A stretch of 64,000 bases of DNA. It comes from Ideonella margarita. GTDB lineage: Bacteria > Pseudomonadota > Gammaproteobacteria > Burkholderiales > Burkholderiaceae_C. A program made the position numbers and the translations under genes. Location: assembly GCF_038066635.1 (NCBI RefSeq), contig NZ_JBBUTI010000002.1, forward strand, positions 248,001 through 312,000, written 5' to 3'. Shown piece after piece: positions 57,957 to 64,000 of the stretch (positions are counted from its first letter, which is position 1; every line of letters begins with the position of its first letter). The notes under the pieces are model-generated. The model did no database searches and was not told where the DNA came from. It worked only from the letters and a program-made list of their open reading frames with translations.

Positions 57957-58697
57957 ATGCCTGCGATCGCCGCCGTCAACCACCCCACCGAGCCAGCGCA
58001 GCCCGCGCGTCGCCGTCGCCCGGTTGAACGCTCGGAAGCCCTGCCCGCCAGTGGACAGCGCGCCCTGGGCGCAGGCGTGGTCGCCCTGCACATTGCCGGC
58101 GCCTGGGCCTTGATGCAGGTCGACGCCGTGCGCCAGGCAGTGGCTGAATCGGCTCCGCTGATGGTGCAGTGGATCGCCCCGCCGGCACCGCTGCCCACCC
58201 CGCCGCAGCCAACGCGGGCCCCCACGCCCCCTGCGCCGCAGCGCACCGCCCCGGTGCTGGCCGCAGCACCCGCACCGGTGCCCGCCACGCCAGCCTGGGT
58301 GGCGCCGCCCCCTGCGCCCACGCCGGCCCCAACGGTGACGCCCGTCACCACGGCCGCGCCGGCAGCCGTCAGCACCGCGCCTGCCGCCAGCCCGCCCCCG
58401 GCGCCGCCCTCGCCGAAGCAGATCGCCAGCAGCGACATCCGCTACTTGGTGGCGCCGGCCCAGGCCTACCCGCTGGCGTCTCGCCGCACGGGTGAACAAG
58501 GCACCGTCCTGGTTCGCCTGGTGGTCGACACGGCCGGCCTGCCACAACGCATCACGCTGCACCGCTCATCGGGCCACGCCCGCTTGGACGAGCAGGCCCT
58601 GCAAGCCATGCGTGCTGCCCGCTTCAAGCCCTATCTGCAAGACGGCGTCGCGGTGGAATGGACCGCCGTGGCACCGCTTGAATACGCGCTCGACTGA
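57957..58697 (+). CDS. tonB: energy transducer TonB
   Basis: A 246-residue TonB protein. The cytoplasmic N-terminus is followed by a membrane helix (about residues 38-54), a long periplasmic Pro/Ala/Thr-rich spacer (about 70-155), and the C-terminal TonB domain (YPLASRRTGEQGTVLVRLVV with RSSGHARLDEQALQAMRAARF). It couples the proton motive force harvested by ExbBD to the downstream outer-membrane receptor. The start at 57957 is 38 bases upstream of no other gene; an upstream in-frame Met exists but the Fur box is close. Confidence 0.94.
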   Translation: MPAIAAVNHPTEPAQPARRRRPVERSEALPASGQRALGAGVVALHIAGAWALMQVDAVRQAVAESAPLMVQWIAPPAPLPTPPQPTRAPTPPAPQRTAPVLAAAPAPVPATPAWVAPPPAPTPAPTVTPVTTAAPAAVSTAPAASPPPAPPSPKQIASSDIRYLVAPAQAYPLASRRTGEQGTVLVRLVVDTAGLPQRITLHRSSGHARLDEQALQAMRAARFKPYLQDGVAVEWTAVAPLEYALD

Positions 58698-58735
58698 GCC
58701 CTCCCGAACACCTCACCCTGCCCGCTGACAAGATC

Positions 58736-59515
58736 ATGGACACCACCACCACCTCGCTCGGCTTCGGCCACTTCCTGGCCCAGGCTGACACCGTCGGCAA
58801 GACGCTGCTGGCCCTGCTGCTGCTGATGTCGGCCGCCTCGTGGATCATCATCGCCACCAAGGCCCTGACCACCGTGCTGCGCCAGCGCCGCGCCGCCGGT
58901 TTTCTCGACCGCTTCTGGAACGCCGGCACGCTGGAGCAGGTGCAGGCCGACATCGACGCGCATGGCGCCAGCGATGCGTTCTCGCACCTGTCGGCCCAAG
59001 CCCTGCACGCCCAGGCCCACCACGCCCGACACGGCGCCCAGCGCCTGGCCGAGGCCGGCAGCGCCAGCGAATTCCTGACCCGCACCATCAAGAAGGTGCT
59101 GGACGAAGAAACCACCCGCGTGGAGTCCGGGCTGACCACGCTCGCCACGGTCGGCGCCACCGCCCCGTTTGTCGGCCTGTTCGGCACGGTGTGGGGCGTC
59201 TATCACGCGCTGCTGGGCATTGGCATGAGCGGCGCCGGCACCCTCGACAAGGTCGCCGGCCCGGTGGGCGAGGCGCTGATCATGACGGGGCTGGGCCTGG
59301 CTGTGGCCATCCCGGCGGTGGTGGCCTACAACGCCTTCACCCGCAGCAACCGCGTGCTGTGTGGCCGCCTCGATGCCTTCGCCTTCGAGCTCCACAGCTT
59401 CCTGACGATGGGCGAAGCGCCGGGTGCCGCCGTGCCGGCCGCGAACAGCAATGTGCGCGCGATCAAGCCGCAGATCGCCGTTGCCACCGCCAGCACCCCT
59501 GCCACCGCAGCCTGA
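58736..59515 (+). CDS. exbB: biopolymer transporter ExbB (MotA/TolQ/ExbB proton channel family)
   Basis: A 259-residue inner-membrane protein with three helices. The N-terminal helix spans residues about 23-42 (LLALLLLMSAASWIIIATKA), and the proton-channel pair is marked by ATVGATAPFVGLFGTVWGVY and EALIMTGLGLAVAIPAVVAYN. It works with ExbD and TonB. It follows tonB by 38 bases and precedes exbD by 10. The C-terminal tail is Ala-rich. Confidence 0.95.
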   Translation: MDTTTTSLGFGHFLAQADTVGKTLLALLLLMSAASWIIIATKALTTVLRQRRAAGFLDRFWNAGTLEQVQADIDAHGASDAFSHLSAQALHAQAHHARHGAQRLAEAGSASEFLTRTIKKVLDEETTRVESGLTTLATVGATAPFVGLFGTVWGVYHALLGIGMSGAGTLDKVAGPVGEALIMTGLGLAVAIPAVVAYNAFTRSNRVLCGRLDAFAFELHSFLTMGEAPGAAVPAANSNVRAIKPQIAVATASTPATAA

Positions 59516-59525
59516 GCACCACCCC

Positions 59526-59945
59526 ATGGCCTTCGCCTCTTTCGACAAGCAGCGCACCGCGGCGCCGGTGGCCGAGATCAACATGGTCCCGCTGATCGAC
59601 GTGATGCTGGTGCTGCTGGTGATTTTCATCGTCACCGCCCCGCTGCTCACCCACGCCGTGAAGCTGGACCTGCCCCGGGCGGATGCCCAGGTCAACCAGC
59701 AGCAGCCTGACAAGATCGACTTTGCCATCGATGCCGCAGGCCAGCGCTACTGGAACGGTGAGCCCCTGAGCCGCGAGCAGGCGGCCGAACGATTCACACA
59801 AGCCGGCCAGCAGCAGCCGCAACCGGAAGTGCACCTGCGAGCCGATGAAGCCGCGGCCTACCGCACGGTGGCGCAAACCCTGGCCGATGCCTCGCGCGCC
59901 GGCCTGGCCAAGGTGGGCTTCGTGAGCCAGCCCGAAGCGAAGTGA
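59526..59945 (+). CDS. exbD: biopolymer transporter ExbD
   Basis: A 139-residue ExbD/TolR protein with a single N-terminal membrane helix that carries the proton-relaying Asp in INMVPLIDVMLVLLVIFIVT (Asp25). The periplasmic domain (EVHLRADEAAAYRTVAQTLA) follows. It forms the TonB-energising complex with ExbB. It begins 10 bases after exbB. Its stop lies inside one arm of a long inverted repeat. Confidence 0.95.
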   Translation: MAFASFDKQRTAAPVAEINMVPLIDVMLVLLVIFIVTAPLLTHAVKLDLPRADAQVNQQQPDKIDFAIDAAGQRYWNGEPLSREQAAERFTQAGQQQPQPEVHLRADEAAAYRTVAQTLADASRAGLAKVGFVSQPEAK

Positions 59946-60015
59946 TGGGGGCCTGAGGGTCAAACCTCACCTCATCTCTCCGCGCGACAACGCACCGCAC
60001 GCACACCCCATCACT
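59941..60015 (+). repeat. inverted repeat in the exbD-receptor intergenic space
   Basis: AGTGATGGGG (59941-59950, overlapping the exbD stop) and CCCCATCACT (60006-60015) are perfect 10-bp arms around a 55-base loop. The loop holds a smaller hairpin (GAGG and CCTC). The structure could form in the mRNA and affect read-through or stability between exbD and the receptor gene. Confidence 0.45.
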
Positions 60016-60104
60016 GACCGAAAAAGCTGCCCGCGAAGGCAGCAGGGCAGCGCTGTGCCCGACGCTTTTCAGAAACAACAACCCAACGACCACAAGGAGC
60101 CTTC

Positions 60105-62285
60105 ATGACTCGCCGCCCGACCGTTACCCGCACCGTCCGACATGCCGTGCTGCCCCTGGGCGCACTGGCTGCCGGCTTCGCCATGGCGCAAACCGCACCG
60201 GCCCCTGCCGCTGCCAGCAAGCCCGCTGAAGCCGTGACCGAAGCCACCACCGTGCTGCCTACCGTCAAGCTCAAGGCCACCGCCGACGTGCAAGGCAAGG
60301 ACAGCCTGCAAGCCACCACCACCCGCATCGGCAAGGGCACGCAGGAGCTGCGCGACGTGCCGCAATCGGTGACCGTGGTGACCGAACGCCTGATCGACGA
60401 CCGCAACCTCGACACCCTGAAGCAGGCCCTGCACAACGCAGCCGGCATCACCTTCCAGGCGGCCGAAGGTGGTGAAGAAGACATCCGCGTGCGCGGCTTC
60501 TCGCTGTCGGGCACGGGCGACCTGTATGTGGACGGCATGCGCGACCCCGCGCTGTACGACCGCGACACCTTCAACAACGACCGCATTGAAGTGCTGCGCG
60601 GCTCGGCCTCGATGTTGTTCGGCCGTGGCTCGACCGGCGGCGTGGTGAACCAGGCCAGCAAGAACCCGCTGCTGATGAACCAGGGCCAGGTGGATGTGAC
60701 CGTGGGCTCGGGCGAATACTTGCGCACCGTGGCCGACGTGAACGTGCGCACCGGCGACGACTCGGCCTTCCGCGTGAATGCGATGCTGACCCAGGCCGAC
60801 AACTACGGCGCGAAGATCGACAAGAAAGGGGTGGCACCGAGCTTCCGCTGGGGCATTGGCACGGCAGATGAGTTCCTGGCCAGTTTCTATCACCTCGAAT
60901 ACAACAACGTGCCCAACTACGGCATCGGCTGGGTCAACGGCACCACCGCCAACATCCCGGCGAAGAACTTCTACGGCATGGCCAGCGACTACGTGGTTGG
61001 CGGCGCTGATTTCGCCACGCTGAGCCACACCCACCGCTTTGGTGACGGCGGCGAGCTGAAGACCATGGCACGCACCGGCCGCTACACCCGCGACTTCTGG
61101 GCCAGCACCATCCGCTTCCCCACAGGCACCACCAGCCTGACCAACAGCACGGTGATCAACCGCGGCAACCAGGGCCGCGCCCATGAATACAACACGCACT
61201 ACGTGCAGAGCGACTACACCCGCACCTTCAATGCGCTGGGCTTCAAGCACAGCCTGATCGCGGGTGCCGACTTCGCCATCGAAGGGGCTGACCGCGACAA
61301 CTACAGCAGCAACCCGATCAAGCCGACCACCACCGTGGGCACGCCGAACGACGGCGCCAGCATCGCCGACACCCGCAAGCGCGCATGGTCGCGCAGCTTC
61401 GACAGCAAGGCCGCCGGCGTGTATGCACAGGACATGGTCGAGCTGAGCCCGACCTGGAAGGTGGTGGGCGGCCTGCGCTTTGACCGCTTCTCGGGCAGCA
61501 ACGACTTTGCCGCCGTCACCGCCACCAACGGCACCGTGACCCCGGGCGGCCACTATGAGCGCAGCGACAACATGTGGAGCCACCGCGTGGGCGTGATGTG
61601 GCAGCCAGATCCGCTGTGGTCCTTCCACTTCAGCCACGGCACGTCCTTCAACACCTCGGGCGACACCTACAGCTACGACGCCCTGGGCAGCAAGACGCCG
61701 CCGGAAAAGAGCCGCAACATCGAGTTGGGCGCCAAGCTGGACCTGCTGGACGGCGCGCTGTCGTCACGCGTGGCCCTCTTCCACAGCGAGAAGTTCAACG
61801 AGCGCAACCGTGACCCGGACACCGCCGCCGCGCAATACCTGCTGTCGGGCAAGCGCCATGCACAAGGCATGGAAGTGGACTTCGCCGGCAAGCTGACGCC
61901 ACAGTGGGAGCTGTATGCGTCGTGGGCCTGGACGTGGACCGCGACCATCGACGCCAGCGTGACCGCCAGTGAAGTGGGCACCAACCCGGGCCTGACGCCC
62001 AAGCACAGCGGCTCCGTGTGGTCGACCTACCAGATCACCCCGAAGCTGCGTGTGGGCGCCGGCGCCAACGGCGTATCGCGCCAGTCACCGGTCGGCAACA
62101 CCGCCGTGGTGGCCAAGGGCTATGTGACGGCGGACCTGATGGCCGAGTACCGGCTCGACCCCATCACCCTGAAGCTGAACGTGACAAATGTGGCCGATGT
62201 CCTTTATGGTGACCAGCTCTACCGTGGCCACGCCGTGGCGGGTGCACCGCGCACGGTGCAGCTCACGGTGAGCACCAAGTTCTGA
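60105..62285 (+). CDS. TonB-dependent siderophore receptor, catecholate type (Fiu/CirA-like)
   Basis: A 726-residue outer-membrane receptor. The signal peptide ends near residue 28 (GFAMAQ). The plug domain includes ELRDVPQSVTVVTERL and the ring DIRVRGFSLSGTGDLYVDGM with RIEVLRGSASMLFGRGSTGG. A 22-strand barrel ends in the aromatic Phe (QLTVSTKF). Receptors of this type import ferric catecholate siderophores, and linkage with piuC supports it. AAGGAG is 5 bases before the ATG at 60105. Probably Fur-repressed with the tonB genes. Confidence 0.94.
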   Translation: MTRRPTVTRTVRHAVLPLGALAAGFAMAQTAPAPAAASKPAEAVTEATTVLPTVKLKATADVQGKDSLQATTTRIGKGTQELRDVPQSVTVVTERLIDDRNLDTLKQALHNAAGITFQAAEGGEEDIRVRGFSLSGTGDLYVDGMRDPALYDRDTFNNDRIEVLRGSASMLFGRGSTGGVVNQASKNPLLMNQGQVDVTVGSGEYLRTVADVNVRTGDDSAFRVNAMLTQADNYGAKIDKKGVAPSFRWGIGTADEFLASFYHLEYNNVPNYGIGWVNGTTANIPAKNFYGMASDYVVGGADFATLSHTHRFGDGGELKTMARTGRYTRDFWASTIRFPTGTTSLTNSTVINRGNQGRAHEYNTHYVQSDYTRTFNALGFKHSLIAGADFAIEGADRDNYSSNPIKPTTTVGTPNDGASIADTRKRAWSRSFDSKAAGVYAQDMVELSPTWKVVGGLRFDRFSGSNDFAAVTATNGTVTPGGHYERSDNMWSHRVGVMWQPDPLWSFHFSHGTSFNTSGDTYSYDALGSKTPPEKSRNIELGAKLDLLDGALSSRVALFHSEKFNERNRDPDTAAAQYLLSGKRHAQGMEVDFAGKLTPQWELYASWAWTWTATIDASVTASEVGTNPGLTPKHSGSVWSTYQITPKLRVGAGANGVSRQSPVGNTAVVAKGYVTADLMAEYRLDPITLKLNVTNVADVLYGDQLYRGHAVAGAPRTVQLTVSTKF

Positions 62286-62306
62286 CCCTGTTGAAGGCCT
62301 GACCCC

Positions 62307-62990
62307 ATGCTGTTGCACGTGCCCGAGGTATTGACCGCCGCCGAGCTGACCCAGGCCCGCGCCTGGCTGGCCGAGGCGGACTGGACCGACGGCCGCAGCA
62401 GCGCGGGGCCGCAGGCACAAACCGTCAAGCGCAACCAGCAACTGCCGGCCGATGCGCCGCAGACCCGGGCCCTGCAGGGCCTGGTGCTGGCGGCCCTGCA
62501 ACGCCATGCGGTGTGGTTCTCGGCGGCGCTGCCCAAACGCATCCTGCCACCGATGTTCAACCGCTACGGCGGCGATTCGAACTTCTATGGCGACCATGTC
62601 GACCAGGCCATCCGGTTTGGTGGGCCCGATGCCACCCGGGTGCGGACCGACATCTCGTGCACCCTCTTTCTGGCCGACCCCGACAGCTACGACGGCGGCG
62701 AGCTGGTGGTGCAGGACACCTTCGGCGAGCAGGCCGTGAAACTGCCGGCCGGCGACCTGGTGCTCTACCCCGGCACCAGCGTGCACCGCGTCAACCCGGT
62801 GACGCGCGGGGCACGGCTGGCCAGCTTCTTCTGGGTGGAAAGCATGGTGCGCAGCGACGAGCAACGGCGTCTGCTGTTTGATCTGGACATGACGCTGATG
62901 CAACTGCGCACCCAGCATGGCGAAACGCCGGAAGCCGTGAAGCTGACCGGCACGTATCACAACCTCCTTCGCATGTGGGGCGACACATGA
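62307..62990 (+). CDS. piuC: Fe2+-dependent dioxygenase PiuC (PKHD-type hydroxylase)
   Basis: A 227-residue 2-oxoglutarate/Fe(II) dioxygenase. The iron-binding triad is His and Asp in YGDHVDQAIR, and His in GTSVHRVNPV with the downstream Arg that binds 2-oxoglutarate (GARLASFFWVESM). PiuC proteins accompany TonB-dependent receptors such as PiuA/Fiu and are iron-regulated. It lies 21 bases after the receptor gene, and its stop overlaps the next ATG (ATGA). Confidence 0.95.
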   Translation: MLLHVPEVLTAAELTQARAWLAEADWTDGRSSAGPQAQTVKRNQQLPADAPQTRALQGLVLAALQRHAVWFSAALPKRILPPMFNRYGGDSNFYGDHVDQAIRFGGPDATRVRTDISCTLFLADPDSYDGGELVVQDTFGEQAVKLPAGDLVLYPGTSVHRVNPVTRGARLASFFWVESMVRSDEQRRLLFDLDMTLMQLRTQHGETPEAVKLTGTYHNLLRMWGDT

Positions 62991-64000
62991 GCGGCGATTC
63001 GCCCGCCTGGGTGAACCTGCATGAGCTGGCGGACGCCGCCGGCCCGAAGCTCAGCGCACAGGCCGCCGCCTACTTCAACGGTGGCGCCGGGGACGAACAC
63101 ACGCTCGCTGCCAATCCAGCCGATTGGCAGCGTTTGCATTTGTGGCCCCGCACCTTGGCCCCGCTGGATGGCAGCCACACCCGCACGATGATCGGCCCGA
63201 ATGCAGTGGCACACCCGATCTGGCTGGCCCCGGTGGCCTACCAGCAACTGGCGCACCCGGAAGGTGAAGTGGCCACGGCAATGGCCGCTGCCGCGCAGAG
63301 TGCGGGCATGGTGCTGTCGTCGCAGTCGAGCGTGGCGGTGGAAGATGTGGCGAACGCGATGCGCACCGTGGCTGACCCGGCTGGCGATGTTGCGCCACTG
63401 TGGTTCCAGCTGTACTGGCAGCCCGACCGCGCGCTGACGCTGAACCTGATCCAGCGGGCCGAAGCTGCCGGCTGCAGCGCGCTGGTGTTGACGGTGGACG
63501 CCCCCGTGCACGGTGTGCGCGACTGCGAACGCCGTGCCGGCTTCAGCCTGCCGGCCGGCGTGCGTGCCGTGCACCTGCCCCACGGCGTGGCCCAGGCCAG
63601 CACGCTGGCGCCCCTGCTGCAGGCCGCACCCACCTGGCACGACCTGAACTGGCTGCGTGAACACACCCGGCTGCCGATCTGGCTCAAGGGCGTGTTGCAC
63701 CCGGCGGATGCCGCTTTGGCACGCACCGCCGGCATGGATGGCCTGATCGTGTCGAACCATGGCGGACGAACCTTGGACACCTGCGTGAGCACCGCCTGGG
63801 CTTTGCCTCGCGTGGCCGACGCCGTGCAGGGCGAGCTGCCCTTGCTCGTGGACGGCGGCATTCGCCGTGGCACCGACGTGCTCAAGGCCGTGGCCCTGGG
63901 CGCACAAGGCGTGTTGATCGGCCGGCCGCAGGTGCACGCCCTGGCCTGCGGCGGCGCGCTGGGCGTGGCCCGGATGATCCGGCTGCTGCGTGACGAGCTG
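62987..64000 (+). CDS. FMN-dependent alpha-hydroxy-acid oxidase/dehydrogenase (3' end missing)
   Basis: 338 residues are visible before the window edge; the family is about 360-390 long. Seen motifs are YFNGGAGDEHTL near the N-terminus (substrate Tyr), LPIWLKGVLHPADA (FMN-binding Lys), the catalytic His in VSNHGGRTLDT and the FMN phosphate loop LVDGGIRRGTDVLKA. Members oxidise L-lactate, glycolate or mandelate. It is translationally coupled to piuC, placing it in the iron-uptake operon, where its role is unclear. The end is cut by the window. Confidence 0.93.
   Translation, partial: MSGDSPAWVNLHELADAAGPKLSAQAAAYFNGGAGDEHTLAANPADWQRLHLWPRTLAPLDGSHTRTMIGPNAVAHPIWLAPVAYQQLAHPEGEVATAMAAAAQSAGMVLSSQSSVAVEDVANAMRTVADPAGDVAPLWFQLYWQPDRALTLNLIQRAEAAGCSALVLTVDAPVHGVRDCERRAGFSLPAGVRAVHLPHGVAQASTLAPLLQAAPTWHDLNWLREHTRLPIWLKGVLHPADAALARTAGMDGLIVSNHGGRTLDTCVSTAWALPRVADAVQGELPLLVDGGIRRGTDVLKAVALGAQGVLIGRPQVHALACGGALGVARMIRLLRDEL

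Noticed and set aside
58180..58420. Repeat array in tonB
   Set aside because: The repetitiveness reflects a Pro/Ala-rich periplasmic spacer, not a CRISPR or tandem DNA repeat with regular units.

Overview
The window is high-GC chromosomal DNA from a betaproteobacterium, most likely of the order Burkholderiales. This rests on the gene order corC-lnt-glyQ-glyS-gmhB-plsC, a cysteine-poor DksA next to a CobW GTPase and hslVU, a fused isobutyryl-CoA mutase (IcmF), and several families common in that order (DUF1415, DUF1289, DUF4126, 2-hydroxychromene-2-carboxylate isomerase). No rRNA, intact tRNA, transposon, prophage or CRISPR array was seen. Coding density is very high, with many 1-4 base gene overlaps. 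Only one intergenic stretch exceeds 300 bases (14784-15176).

Layout. 1-4515: the 3' end of an FAD oxidoreductase gene, a small membrane protein, an MHS-type MFS transporter with a large periplasmic insertion, and the DUF1289, YbaK and DUF1415 genes. 4539-12806 (minus): a complete leucine/isovalerate degradation (liu) operon (liuA, liuB, liuC, liuD, liuE) with two extra genes, facing a divergent TetR regulator (12963). 13701-18962: acyltransferase 3, DctA, an HCCA isomerase, a CbiM-like membrane protein and a solute-binding protein. 18955-25932 (minus): a second catabolic operon (methyltransferase, acyl-CoA dehydrogenase, MaoC hydratase, SDR, LysE exporter, thiolase, carbonic anhydrase) headed by a MerR regulator of LiuR type, with a divergent MBL-fold hydrolase. 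27384-35379 (minus): a YgjP-like metallopeptidase, then plsC, gmhB, glyS, glyQ, lnt and corC. 35527-42219 (plus): CobW, DksA, a STAS protein, HslVU and a K+ channel. 42220-48498: CoaX, IcmF, a 55-residue protein and a COG2509 oxidoreductase. 48513-56272 (minus): an MltB-like transglycosylase, a sigma-28-like factor, a hybrid histidine kinase, a pyruvoyl-type arginine decarboxylase homologue lacking its processing serines, and an M14 peptidase. 56318-57787: AMP nucleosidase. 57957-64000 (plus): an iron-uptake operon (tonB, exbB, exbD, siderophore receptor, piuC, an FMN-dependent hydroxy-acid oxidase cut by the window end) behind a Fur-like box.

How the genes work together. Branched-chain amino acid and acyl-CoA catabolism dominates the first half. 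Three copies of a TTGACGTWWACGTCA palindrome lie upstream of the carbonic anhydrase-thiolase operon, between the MerR gene and the MBL hydrolase, and upstream of icmF. This links distant loci into one likely LiuR regulon. The liu operon instead carries a different pair of 15-bp palindromes (TTGAG-N5-CTCAA) in the liuA/tetR intergenic region, pointing to TetR control. Carbonic anhydrase could supply bicarbonate to methylcrotonyl-CoA carboxylase, and the thiolase could process acetoacetyl-CoA derived from HMG-CoA lyase products.

Most notable oddities: an arginine decarboxylase homologue with Gly-Ala where the pyruvoyl-forming Ser-Ser should be, a GmhB whose nucleophilic Asp is Gly, a 153-residue cysteine-containing insertion in an MFS transporter, and a shared strand polarity of the LiuR sites that adds the MBL hydrolase to the regulon. 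I did not find a clearly new multi-gene system. These are inferences from reading the sequence alone.
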